Of a stretch of 64,000 bases of DNA, positions 41,744 through 49,693 are shown one piece after another. Every line of letters starts with the position of its first letter. Positions within the stretch are counted from its first letter, which is position 1. Source of the stretch: Mycobacterium szulgai (lineage in GTDB: Bacteria; Actinomycetota; Actinomycetes; Mycobacteriales; Mycobacteriaceae); the NCBI RefSeq assembly GCF_002116635.1, contig NZ_LQPW01000176.1:101766-165765 (forward strand), given 5' to 3'. The notes under the pieces are model-generated. The model saw nothing but the letters and a program-made list of their open reading frames with translations, was not told the DNA's origin and did not search any database. The position numbers and the translations under genes are program-made.

Positions 41744-42793
41744 GTGACCTCGACTGACCGACTCAACGGGCTCGACCTGCCCGCACTGGACCGGTACCTG
41801 CGTTCGCTGGGCCTCGAGCGCGACGGCGAGCTACGCGGCGAGCTCATCTCCGGCGGCCGCTCGAACCTGACCTTCCGTGTCTACGACGACACCACCAGCT
41901 GGTTGGTGCGGCGTCCGCCGCTGCACGGGCTCACACCGTCGGCCCACGATATGGCGCGCGAATACAAGGTGGTGGCCGCGCTGCAGGACACCCCTGTGCC
42001 GGTCGCGCGCACGATCGCCCTGTGCGACGACGTCTCCGTACTGGGTGCACCGTTTCAAATCGTCGAATTCGTCGCCGGGCAAGTGGTGCGCCGGCGCGCC
42101 CAACTCGAAGCCTTCAGTCGCTCAGCCATCGACGGCTGCGTCAACTCGTTGATCCGCGTCCTCGTCGACTTGCACGGCATCGACCCGAATGCCGTCGGGC
42201 TGGGCGACTTCGGCAAACCCAGCGGCTACCTGGAACGCCAGGTGCGGCGGTGGGGTTCACAATGGGAGCTGGTGCGACTGCCCGACGATCACCGCGACGC
42301 CGACGTCGCCCGGCTGCATTCGGCTCTGCAGCAAGCCATTCCGCAACAGAGTCGCACCTCCATCGTGCACGGCGACTACCGGATCGATAACACGATCCTG
42401 GACGCCGATGACCCGACGAAGGTGCGCGCGGTCGTGGACTGGGAGCTCTCCACGCTGGGAGATCCGCTGTCCGACGCGGCCCTGATGTGCGTGTACCGCG
42501 ACCCCGCGCTGGACCTGATCGTTAACGCGCAGGCGGCCTGGACCTCGCCGCTGTTGCCCAACGCCGACGAGCTGGCGGACCGCTACTCCCTGGTCTCCGG
42601 ACATTCGCTGGGGCACTGGGAGTTCTACATGGCGCTGGCTTATTTCAAGCTCGCCATCATCGCCGCCGGCATTGACTTCCGCCGCCGCATGGAGTTGCAG
42701 GCCGACGGGAAAGACGACTATGACACCGAGCCCGAAGTCGTGGCGCCGTTGATCTCCCGTGGGCTCGCCGAGATCGCCAAGCCGGTCTCTTAG
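41744..42793 (+). CDS. fadE36: APH-fold phosphotransferase (Rv3761c, named FadE36)
   Basis: This 349-residue protein matches Rv3761c, which carries the name FadE36, but it has kinase-fold and not acyl-CoA dehydrogenase motifs. It shows LISGGRSNLTFRVYDD, IVEFVAGQVV, the catalytic loop SIVHGDYRIDNTIL and the metal aspartate in AVVDWELSTLGDPLSDAALM. It has no FAD motif. Relatives act with acyl-CoA dehydrogenases on hydroxyacyl-CoAs. The start codon at 41744 (GTG) gives MTSTDRLNGLDLPALDRYL. It converges on the Rv3760 homologue. Confidence 0.9.
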   Translation: MTSTDRLNGLDLPALDRYLRSLGLERDGELRGELISGGRSNLTFRVYDDTTSWLVRRPPLHGLTPSAHDMAREYKVVAALQDTPVPVARTIALCDDVSVLGAPFQIVEFVAGQVVRRRAQLEAFSRSAIDGCVNSLIRVLVDLHGIDPNAVGLGDFGKPSGYLERQVRRWGSQWELVRLPDDHRDADVARLHSALQQAIPQQSRTSIVHGDYRIDNTILDADDPTKVRAVVDWELSTLGDPLSDAALMCVYRDPALDLIVNAQAAWTSPLLPNADELADRYSLVSGHSLGHWEFYMALAYFKLAIIAAGIDFRRRMELQADGKDDYDTEPEVVAPLISRGLAEIAKPVS

Positions 42794-43150
42794 CTAATGC
42801 GGCGCCGTGGCTGCCAGGTTCTTCTTGGCCGCGCGGCGCAGTTGAACAATGCGTGCGGTGCCGACGGCCACCGTCAGCAGCCCGCCGCACACTGCCGCCA
42901 GCAAGATGGCGACCCCAAGGGGCAGGCTCCAGCGCCAGCCGAGGAAAGCGAACGGCGTCGACGCGGTGTTCTGCGCGATGAAGATCAGCAGCAGGATCAA
43001 GATCAGGAATCCGGCGATCAGGGCCGACCACAGCGCACCGGCGCGAGTGAACTTCGACGCCGAATCCTTCGTCGCGCGGGAGCGAGGACCGGTGGGCCGG
43101 GGCGGCGCCGGGGGTGGCTGAGCGGGTGGGCCAGGGGGAGTGCCGGTCAT
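42794..43150 (-). CDS. LapA-domain membrane protein (Rv3760)
   Basis: This 118-residue protein has a proline-rich cytosolic N-terminus (PPGPPAQPPPAPPRPTGPR) and two hydrophobic spans, LWSALIAGFLILILLLIFIA and LPLGVAILLAAVCGGLLTVAV. A basic tail RIVQLRRAAKKN follows. The second half, with NTASTPFAFLGWRWSLPLG, fits the LapA (DUF1049) pattern. The function is unknown. It stands divergent from proX, in the position of Rv3760. Confidence 0.87.
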   Translation of the reverse strand: MTGTPPGPPAQPPPAPPRPTGPRSRATKDSASKFTRAGALWSALIAGFLILILLLIFIAQNTASTPFAFLGWRWSLPLGVAILLAAVCGGLLTVAVGTARIVQLRRAAKKNLAATAPH

Positions 43151-43245
43151 AGTGCCATCTTTGTCCCATCCCGCACGGATTCAAACCGAACCACGCGGGA
43201 AACTTGCGGGCGCGTCTCGGCCATTCTGCCGATACTGTCGACGGC

Positions 43246-44184
43246 ATGGGGATGCCGCGGCGCACGGTACTCGCCGCGGCTGGGTCTTTCGCTGCGGCGT
43301 GCCTGCTTGCGGCGTGCGGGAGTGCCGATCCGCTCGGATCGGCAACAGGGAACGTCAAATCCATCGTGGTCGGATCGGGCGACTTCCCCGAATCGCAGAT
43401 CGTCGCTGAAATCTACGCACAGGCTCTGCAGGCCAACGGGTTCGACGTAGGACGGCGGATGGGCATCGGCAGCCGCGAAACCTACATCCCGGCGCTCAAA
43501 GACCATTCCATCGACCTGGTTCCGGAATACATCGGAAATCTGCTGCTGTACTTTGAGCCCGACTCCAAGGCGACCTTGCTCGACGCGGTCGAATTGGAGC
43601 TCTACAAGAAACTGCCCGGCGACTTGTCAATCCTGACGCCGTCGCCGGCTTCTGACACCGACACCGTCACCGTCACCGCCGCGACCGCCGCCATGTGGAA
43701 TCTGCGAACCATCGCCGACCTGGCGGCTCATTCCGCGGAGGTGCGGTTCGCCGCACCGTCGGCGTTCACGACCCGGCCGTCCGGGCTGCCCGGCCTGCGG
43801 CAGAAGTACGGACTTGAGGTGGGCGCCGCTAACTTCGTGACAATCAACGACGGCGGCGGCGCGGTCACCGTGCGAGCGCTGGTGGACGGAACGGTCACCG
43901 CCGCCAACATCTTCAGCACTTCGGCGGCCATCCCACAGAACCGTCTGGTGGTGCTCGATGATCCCGAACACAACTTTCTGGCCGGCAACATCGTGCCGCT
44001 GGTGAACTCTCAGAAGAAGTCGGACCGTCTTAAAGATGTGTTGGATGCGGTATCGGCAAAGCTCACCACCGCCGGTCTGGCCGAACTCAACGCCGCGGTG
44101 TCGGGCAACGGCGGCGTCGACCCCGATGAAGCCGCCCGAAAATGGGTGCGGGACAACGGCTTCGACCGACCCATTCAGCAGTAG
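43246..44184 (+). CDS. proX: Osmoprotectant ABC transporter substrate-binding lipoprotein ProX (Rv3759c)
   Basis: This 312-residue glycine-betaine/choline-type binding protein has a twin-arginine-less signal (MGMPRRTVLAAAGSFAAACL) ending in lipobox LAAC with the acylated Cys24. The OpuAC-type domain starts IVVGSGDFPESQIVAEIYAQAL. SRETYIPALKDHSIDLVPEYIG follows. The ATG at 43246 gives the signal peptide directly; a start 42 bp upstream lengthens it without purpose. It heads proXVWZ. Confidence 0.93.
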   Translation: MGMPRRTVLAAAGSFAAACLLAACGSADPLGSATGNVKSIVVGSGDFPESQIVAEIYAQALQANGFDVGRRMGIGSRETYIPALKDHSIDLVPEYIGNLLLYFEPDSKATLLDAVELELYKKLPGDLSILTPSPASDTDTVTVTAATAAMWNLRTIADLAAHSAEVRFAAPSAFTTRPSGLPGLRQKYGLEVGAANFVTINDGGGAVTVRALVDGTVTAANIFSTSAAIPQNRLVVLDDPEHNFLAGNIVPLVNSQKKSDRLKDVLDAVSAKLTTAGLAELNAAVSGNGGVDPDEAARKWVRDNGFDRPIQQ

Positions 44185-44192
44185 GCGCCGCG

Positions 44193-45287
44193 GTGATCAG
44201 CTTCGACGATGTCGCCAAGGTGTACCCCGACGGCACCACAGCGGTGGACCGATTGAGCCTGGAAGTGCCCAACGGCATGTTGACGGTGTTCGTCGGGCCC
44301 TCTGGCTGCGGTAAGACGACCGCGCTGCGCATGATCAACCGGATGGTCGAGCCGACCTCCGGCACCATCACCGTCGACGGAATCGACGTGGCCGGTGTCA
44401 ACCCGGTGCAATTGCGCCTCGGCATCGGATACGTCATCCAGAATGCGGGACTGATGCCGCATCAACGGGCGATCGACAACGTCGCGACGGTACCGGTACT
44501 GCGGGGCGAATCACGCCGCGCCGCCCGCAAAGCCGCCTATGAGGTGCTCGAGCGGGTCGGGCTCGATCCCAAGGTCGCCACCCGCTATCCCGCGCAACTT
44601 TCCGGCGGCGAACAACAACGCGTCGGCGTGGCCCGCGCGCTGGCCGCCGACCCCCCGATCTTGCTGATGGACGAGCCGTTTTCGGCCATCGACCCAGTGG
44701 TCCGTCACGAGCTGCAGAACGAAATCCTCAGGCTGCAAAGCGAACTGCATAAGACCATCGTTTTCGTCACGCACGACATCGACGAGGCATTCAAGCTCGC
44801 CGACTTGGTGGCGGTGTTCGCACCGGGCGGCCGGCTGCAGCAGTACGGCAAACCGACTCAACTGCTCTCGCGTCCGGCCAACGAATTCGTATCCAAGTTC
44901 ATCGGCCTCGGGCGCGGCTATCGGTGGCTGCAACTCATCGACGGGGCCGGTCTGACGGTGCACGACATCGAGCGCATCTTCGTCGACAGTCTTGGCACGG
45001 CACAACTCAGCGGCGGCTGGGCGCTGGTGATCGACGCCGGGGGCGAGCCGCTGGGCTGGATCGACGCCGAGGGCCTGCGCCGCCACCAGCGTGGCGCGGC
45101 GTTGTCGCAGAGCATGACCGTTGTTGGCTCGGTGTTTCGCCCGAACGGGAACCTCAGCCAGGCCCTGGATGCCGCGTTGTCGTCGCCGTCGGCGGTCGGT
45201 GTCGCCGTCGACGGCGACGGCAAGGTGATCGGTGGCGTACTGGCGGCCGATGTGCTGGCCGCCGTCAACGGCCGACGGCAGGGCTGA
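44193..45287 (+). CDS. proV: Osmoprotectant ABC transporter ATPase ProV (Rv3758c)
   Basis: This 364-residue ATPase has Walker A GPSGCGKTT at residues 35-43, Q-loop VIQNAGLMPHQ, signature LSGGEQQRVGVARAL, Walker B ILLMDEPFSAID and the switch histidine FVTHDIDEA. A C-terminal regulatory region (residues about 250-364) looks like degenerate CBS domains. In relatives these sense ionic strength. The GTG at 44193 lies 8 bp after the proX stop. An in-frame start inside proX was rejected. Confidence 0.93.
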   Translation: MISFDDVAKVYPDGTTAVDRLSLEVPNGMLTVFVGPSGCGKTTALRMINRMVEPTSGTITVDGIDVAGVNPVQLRLGIGYVIQNAGLMPHQRAIDNVATVPVLRGESRRAARKAAYEVLERVGLDPKVATRYPAQLSGGEQQRVGVARALAADPPILLMDEPFSAIDPVVRHELQNEILRLQSELHKTIVFVTHDIDEAFKLADLVAVFAPGGRLQQYGKPTQLLSRPANEFVSKFIGLGRGYRWLQLIDGAGLTVHDIERIFVDSLGTAQLSGGWALVIDAGGEPLGWIDAEGLRRHQRGAALSQSMTVVGSVFRPNGNLSQALDAALSSPSAVGVAVDGDGKVIGGVLAADVLAAVNGRRQG

Positions 45288-45290
45288 GAC

Positions 45291-45983
45291 GTGCACTACT
45301 TGATCACGCATCTCGGCTCGGCCTGGGCACTGACCGTGGTCCATCTGCGCCTGGCCCTGATCCCGGTGCTGATCGGGCTGGTGATCGCGGTGCCGCTGGG
45401 TGTGTTGGTGCAGCGCGCTCCGATCCTTCGGCGGTTGACGACGGCGACGGCCAGCATCGTGTTCACCATCCCGTCGCTGGCTCTGTTCGTGGTCCTGCCG
45501 CTGATCATCAAGACCCGGATCCTCGACGAGGCCAACGTCATCGTCGCGCTGGCGGCCTACACCACCGCGCTGCTGGTGCGCACCGTGCTGGAGGCGCTTG
45601 ACGCGGTGCCACGGCAGGTGCGTGACGCGGCCATCGCGGTCGGCTACGGACGGGTCGGCCGAATGCTGAAAGTCGAGCTGCCACTGGCGATTCCGGTGTT
45701 GGTAGCCGGATTGCGGGTGGTGGTGGTGACCAATATCGCGATGGTCTCGGTGGGTTCGGTGATCGGTATCGGCGGCCTGGGTACCTGGTTCACCGCGGGC
45801 TACCAGATGAACAAGAGCGACCAGATCGTGGCCGGCATCATCGCGATGTTCGTGCTGGCGGTCGTCATCGATGTGCTGATCGTGCTGGGCGGCTGGCTGG
45901 CCACGCCGTGGGAACACGCCAGGCGCCGACCCAGACGTCGTCGCCGCCACGTTGCTGCCCCGATAGCCGGGGGAGCGCGATGA
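45291..45983 (+). CDS. proW: Osmoprotectant ABC transporter permease ProW (Rv3757c)
   Basis: This 230-residue permease has about five spans and the cytosolic coupling loop AIAVGYGRVGRMLKVELPLAIPVL, the EAA-type motif that contacts ProV. It begins with a GTG 3 bp after proV and overlaps proZ by ATGA. It forms a heterodimer with ProZ. Confidence 0.93.
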   Translation: MHYLITHLGSAWALTVVHLRLALIPVLIGLVIAVPLGVLVQRAPILRRLTTATASIVFTIPSLALFVVLPLIIKTRILDEANVIVALAAYTTALLVRTVLEALDAVPRQVRDAAIAVGYGRVGRMLKVELPLAIPVLVAGLRVVVVTNIAMVSVGSVIGIGGLGTWFTAGYQMNKSDQIVAGIIAMFVLAVVIDVLIVLGGWLATPWEHARRRPRRRRRHVAAPIAGGAR

Positions 45984-46675
45984 ACTTCATCGGACAGGCA
46001 CTGTCCTACTTGTCCACCGCGAGCAATTGGGCCGGCCCGGCCGGTCTGACGGCCCGCGTTGCAGAGCACCTGGAGTACACCGCGCTGGCGGTCGCGGCGT
46101 CGGCGTTGATCGCGGTCCCGGTCGGGCTGCTCATCGGGCATACCGGTCGAGGCCAACTGATGGTGGTGACGGCGGTCAACGGACTGCGCGCACTACCCAC
46201 GCTGGGCGTGCTGCTGCTCGGGGTGCTGATCTACGGATTGGGCTTGGGACCGCCGATAGTGGCGCTGATGCTGTTGGGCGTGCCGCCGCTGCTGGCCGGT
46301 GCTTACTCGGGCGTAGCAAATGTCGATCCCGGTGTGGTCGACGCCGCCCGCGCGATGGGCATGACCGAGCCGCAGGTGCTGATGCGCGTCGAAGTACCCA
46401 ACGCGCTGCCGCTGATCCTGGGCGGATTACGCAGCGCGACGCTGCAAGTGGTGGCCACCGCGACCGTCGCCGCCTACGCCAGCCTCGGTGGCCTGGGCCG
46501 CTATTTGATCGACGGGATCAAGGAGCGCGAATTTCACATCGCGCTGGTCGGCGCGCTGATGGTGGCCGCATTGGCGCTGATGCTCGATGGCCTGCTGGCA
46601 TCAGCGGTGTGGGCTTCGGTGCCTGGCACCGGGCGGCTCAGCAAACCGCGCTGGATGTCTCACTCGGCCAATTGA
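45980..46675 (+). CDS. proZ: Osmoprotectant ABC transporter permease ProZ (Rv3756c)
   Basis: This 231-residue permease is paralogous to ProW, with the EAA-type loop AARAMGMTEPQVLMRVEVPNALPLIL and membrane spans such as VALMLLGVPPLLAGAYSG. The ATG overlaps the ProW stop (ATGA), and GGGGGAG precedes it. It is the last gene of the proXVWZ operon; a 56 bp gap follows. Confidence 0.93.
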   Translation: MNFIGQALSYLSTASNWAGPAGLTARVAEHLEYTALAVAASALIAVPVGLLIGHTGRGQLMVVTAVNGLRALPTLGVLLLGVLIYGLGLGPPIVALMLLGVPPLLAGAYSGVANVDPGVVDAARAMGMTEPQVLMRVEVPNALPLILGGLRSATLQVVATATVAAYASLGGLGRYLIDGIKEREFHIALVGALMVAALALMLDGLLASAVWASVPGTGRLSKPRWMSHSAN

Positions 46676-46731
46676 CGCAGCAGTTAGCGACAAACCTGCC
46701 GCGGGTGATGGACACGTCCTACGGTAGACGT

Positions 46732-47331
46732 GTGAACGCAGCCTCTTCTGATCCGACTCCACGCATGTGGCCTGCGATGTTAACCTGGCGTGCGCAGGAC
46801 ATCTCCCGCATGGAATCGGTACGAATCCACCTGTCCGGCAAGAAAATCAGGGCCACTGGCCGCATCGTGGCGGCGGCCACCGACAGCAACCCGCCGTTCG
46901 GCGCCTTCTATGAAGTACAGACCGACGAGACCGGGGCCACCAAGCGATTCGGGTTGACCGTCACGATGGCCGAGCGCGAACGCCAGCTCGCGATTGCCCG
47001 CGACGAGGAAAACATGTGGTTGGTCACTGACCACCAGGGCGAACGGCGGGCCGGCTACAACGGTGCGCTGGACATCGATGTGGTGTTCAGCCCGTTCTTC
47101 AACGCTTTGCCGATCCGCCGCCTCGGGTTACACGAACGAGCCGAATCGATCACGCTGCCGGTGGTCTATGTGAATGTGCCCGACATGTCGGTCGTCGCCG
47201 ATACGGTGAGCTATACCAGCGAAGGTCGGCTCGATGCGATCAAGCTGCGGTCGCCGGTCGCCAACACAATCGTCACCGTCGACGCCGACGGATTCATCGT
47301 GGACTATCCAGGTTTGGCAGAGCTGATCTGA
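46732..47331 (+). CDS. Putative glycolipid-binding protein (Rv3755c)
   Basis: This 199-residue protein is of the PF06475 glycolipid-binding family: MLTWRAQDISRMESVRIHLSGK at the start, strands ATGRIVAAATDSNPPFGAFYEVQTD, NGALDIDVVFSPFFNALPIRRLGL and VVYVNVPDMSVV. There is no signal peptide. The GTG at 46732 matches the length I recall for Rv3755c; an ATG at 46708 and one at 46765 are also in frame. The last 38 bp overlap convergent tyrA. Confidence 0.87.
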   Translation: MNAASSDPTPRMWPAMLTWRAQDISRMESVRIHLSGKKIRATGRIVAAATDSNPPFGAFYEVQTDETGATKRFGLTVTMAERERQLAIARDEENMWLVTDHQGERRAGYNGALDIDVVFSPFFNALPIRRLGLHERAESITLPVVYVNVPDMSVVADTVSYTSEGRLDAIKLRSPVANTIVTVDADGFIVDYPGLAELI

Positions 47332-48253
47332 TCACGCCGCCCGCCCGGCCGGCGGCCGCCAGCTGTTCGCGCCAGTTCGGCGCGCCGATGACGACGGTGA
47401 CGATGTCGTAGCGCGGGAAGCTTTCATAACGCGTGCGTGCGGCGTGGCCTTCGTCGACGAGATCGGCTACCGAGCCGTTGCGGGCCAGTGAACCCCGGGC
47501 CCGGGTCAATAGATCGATCACCCGGTCGGTGACGGGCTGCAGCTGGACCGAGTTGCCTTCGCACATCGCCCGGACCAGGTCCGGGGCGGTGCCCGCGACC
47601 CGGGTGGCGTCCCGGAATGAGCCTGCGGCCAGGGCGAAAGCCAACGGCACCTCCGCGGCGGTGACCGCCAGGGCCTCGGCGAGCAGATGCGGCAGATGCG
47701 AAATCGCGGCCGCGGCGGCGTCGTGCTCGTCGGATTTGGCCGGCACCACCATTGCCCCGCAGTCCAGGGCCAGCGTCATCACCATCGACCACACTGCGGG
47801 GTCGACGTGGTCGTCCACGCTGATGACCCAAGGCGCCCGGTTGAACAGTCCGCCGTGTCCGGCCGCCCAACCCGAGTGGGCCGTGCCCGTCATCGGGTGT
47901 CCCCCCACGAAGCGAGTCTGCAGACCGGCCATGGTGACCTCGCCGAGGACGGCGCTTTTGACGCTGGTGACGTCGGTCAGGGGACAGTGGGGAGCCGTTT
48001 CGTGGATGTGGGCCAGCATGTTCGCCAGGGCCGGCATCGGGACGGCCAGCACAATCAGCGCTTCGGTATCGGCGGCTCGCTTCAACGTTTCGTTCAGGTC
48101 GGTGCTGGCGTCGAAGCCGTCAGCCCGGGCGCCCTGGGCGCCCTCCACCGACCGGTTGTAGCCGAAGACCTCACGACCGGTCGGGGCCAGGGCCCGCATT
48201 ATCGAGCCGCCGATGAGTCCCAGTCCCAGCACACACACCGGTCTCCCCGTCAC
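47294..48253 (-). CDS. tyrA: Prephenate dehydrogenase TyrA (Rv3754)
   Basis: This 319-residue enzyme converts prephenate to 4-hydroxyphenylpyruvate for tyrosine synthesis. The NAD-binding motif is VLGLGLIGGSIM at residues 8-19. The active-site region includes LTDVTSVKSAVL, FVGGHPMTGTAHSGW with the catalytic histidine, and a helical dimerisation domain after residue 165 (DEHDAAAAAISHLPHLLAEAL). The 3' end overlaps Rv3755c by 38 bp, tail to tail. Confidence 0.93.
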   Translation of the reverse strand: MTGRPVCVLGLGLIGGSIMRALAPTGREVFGYNRSVEGAQGARADGFDASTDLNETLKRAADTEALIVLAVPMPALANMLAHIHETAPHCPLTDVTSVKSAVLGEVTMAGLQTRFVGGHPMTGTAHSGWAAGHGGLFNRAPWVISVDDHVDPAVWSMVMTLALDCGAMVVPAKSDEHDAAAAAISHLPHLLAEALAVTAAEVPLAFALAAGSFRDATRVAGTAPDLVRAMCEGNSVQLQPVTDRVIDLLTRARGSLARNGSVADLVDEGHAARTRYESFPRYDIVTVVIGAPNWREQLAAAGRAGGVIRSALPNLDSPR

Positions 48254-48346
48254 AGTCTTAAGGTTGGCACAGTTCGGCCGGTTCCGGTGGGTGCGGATTT
48301 CCGCTCGTCTGGTAAAGCGACCTGGTGGGGACTACCGTAGGCGCCC

Positions 48347-48877
48347 ATGGGAGCACAACGCCCATCCGCAGGGGCCGCGTCGGGGCCGTCGGTGGACACG
48401 CCGGACGGTTTCGGAGTAGCGGTCGTGCGTGAAGACGGCCGATGGCGGTGTTCCCCGATGGGTCCCAAGGCGCTCACCAGCCTTTCTGCCGCCGAGACGG
48501 AGTTGCGTGAGCTGCGCAGCTCTGGCGCGGTCTTCGGCCTCCTCGACGTTGACGACGAGTTCTTCGTCATCGTGCGCCCGGCGCCGTCGGGGACCCGGCT
48601 GTTGCTCTCGGATGCCACGGCCGCGCTGGACTACGACATCGCGGCCGAAGTTCTGGACAATCTGGACGCCGAAATCGATCCCGATGACCTTGAGGATTCC
48701 GATCCCTTCGAAGAGGGGGATCTGGGCTTGCTGTCCGACATCGGGCTGTCCGAGGCGGTGCTGGGAGTCATCCTCGACGAGTCCGACCTCTACGCCGACG
48801 AGCAACTCGGCCGCATCGCCCGGGAGATGGGCTTTGCCGAGCAGCTGTCGGCCGTGATCGACCGCCTCGGGCGGTGA
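48347..48877 (+). CDS. tRNA adenosine deaminase-associated protein (Rv3753c)
   Basis: This 176-residue acidic protein is of the actinobacterial family always found just upstream of tadA (TIGR03941-type). It shows GFGVAVVREDGRWRCSPM, VFGLLDVDDEFFVIVRP and a very acidic middle, NLDAEIDPDDLEDSDPFEEGD. Its TGA overlaps the first GTG of the tadA reading frame. It probably assists or regulates the deaminase; the mechanism is unknown. Confidence 0.9.
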   Translation: MGAQRPSAGAASGPSVDTPDGFGVAVVREDGRWRCSPMGPKALTSLSAAETELRELRSSGAVFGLLDVDDEFFVIVRPAPSGTRLLLSDATAALDYDIAAEVLDNLDAEIDPDDLEDSDPFEEGDLGLLSDIGLSEAVLGVILDESDLYADEQLGRIAREMGFAEQLSAVIDRLGR

Positions 48878-48987
48878 TCGCAAGCGCGGCGCAGCCGGGC
48901 GCAGCGGGTCGCCGCCATCAGGACCCAGCGGTGATCGCAAGCGCGGCGGAGCCGGGCGCAGCGGGTCGCCGCCATCAGGACCCAGCG
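48874..48987 (+). repeat. Two in-frame 57-bp tandem repeats at the start of tadA (VNTR)
   Basis: Unit starts (each beginning GTGATCGCAAGCGCGGCG) lie at 48874, 48931 and 48988. The first two units are complete and nearly identical. The third diverges after about 30 bp into tadA. Being 57 bp long, each unit adds 19 in-frame residues (VIASAA.PGAAGRRHQDPA), and each begins with a possible GTG start. The first GTG overlaps the stop of Rv3753c. Confidence 0.85.
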
Positions 48988-49473
48988 GTGATCGCAAGCG
49001 CGGCGGAGCCGGGCAAAGCGGGTGACGAAGAGCTGATTCGTGCCGCGTTGGCGGTGGCATTGACGGCCGGGGCGCGCGATGTGCCGATCGGCGCGGTAAT
49101 CGTCGGGGCCGACGGCACCGAACTGGCCCGAGCGGTGAACGCCCGCGAGGCCCTCGGCGATCCCACCGCGCACGCGGAGATCCTGGCATTGCGTGCCGCG
49201 GCCCGCGTGCTGGGCGACGGTTGGCGACTCGAAGGCGCCACGCTGGCCGTAACCGTCGAGCCGTGCACGATGTGCGCTGGTGCGCTGGTGCTGGCCAGAA
49301 TTGGGCGTCTGGTGTTCGGGGCGTGGGAACCCAAGACCGGGGCGGTGGGCTCGCTGTGGGATGTCGTCCGCGATCGTCGGCTCAACCATCGCCCTGAAGT
49401 CAGGGGCGGCGTCCTGGCTGCTCAGTGCGCCGCGCCGCTGGAGGAGTTCTTCGCCCGCCAGCGATTGGGGTGA
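48988..49473 (+). CDS. tadA: tRNA-specific adenosine deaminase TadA (Rv3752c)
   Basis: This deaminase makes the wobble inosine of tRNA-Arg(ACG), whose gene lies at 21.1 kb. Using the third repeat's GTG the protein has 161 residues. The catalytic zinc site is His62-Ala-Glu64 (PTAHAEIL) and Cys93/Cys96 (EPCTMC). The C-terminal helix has EFFARQRLG. The frame is open back to 48874 (199 residues), where the first GTG overlaps the Rv3753c stop. Initiation at any of three GTGs is possible, so the N-terminus may carry 0, 1 or 2 extra 19-residue repeats. Confidence 0.92.
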   Translation: MIASAAEPGKAGDEELIRAALAVALTAGARDVPIGAVIVGADGTELARAVNAREALGDPTAHAEILALRAAARVLGDGWRLEGATLAVTVEPCTMCAGALVLARIGRLVFGAWEPKTGAVGSLWDVVRDRRLNHRPEVRGGVLAAQCAAPLEEFFARQRLG

Positions 49474-49502
49474 CGGGCCATTGGTTCGGTAAGCTGCTCG
49501 GC

Positions 49503-49589
49503 GGTGGCGTGTCCGAGCGGCCTAAGGAGCACGCCTCGAAAGCGTGTGACGGCTAACACCGTCCGAGGGTTCAAATCCCTCCGCCACCG
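49503..49589 (+). tRNA. tRNA-Ser (anticodon CGA)
   Basis: A type II tRNA with acceptor arms GGTGGCG/CGCCACC, anticodon stem CACGC/GCGTG with loop CTCGAAA (anticodon CGA), a long variable arm and GTTCAAATC. CCA is encoded at 49590-49592. The corresponding M. tuberculosis locus carries integrase remnants, so this tRNA is a known kind of integration site. Confidence 0.96.
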
Positions 49590-49610
49590 CCAATTTTCGC
49601 GGCTTTGGGC

Positions 49611-49679
49611 GCCGAAATTGCCGCCATGGTCGTGGGTGGGCCCCGAATCGCGACCCTCACGGCAATCTTGGCGACGGCC
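49611..49679. repeat. Interspersed 69-bp hairpin element, copy 1
   Basis: It starts GCCGAAATTGCCGCCATGG and ends GGCGACGGCC. The outer arms (ATTGCCG / CGGCAAT) and inner arms (GGTCG / CGACC) make a nested stem-loop. A copy about 85 percent identical and in the same orientation lies at 62337-62404. This copy lies between tRNA-Ser and a convergent PE-PGRS gene, so it may also act as a terminator. Confidence 0.75.
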
Positions 49680-49693
49680 GGCACGAGGAGCCG

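Noticed and set aside
44511..45950. Open frame of 479 codons antisense to proV-proW
   Set aside because: It is a shadow of the ABC transporter genes, rich in His/Asp/Arg and without domain features.
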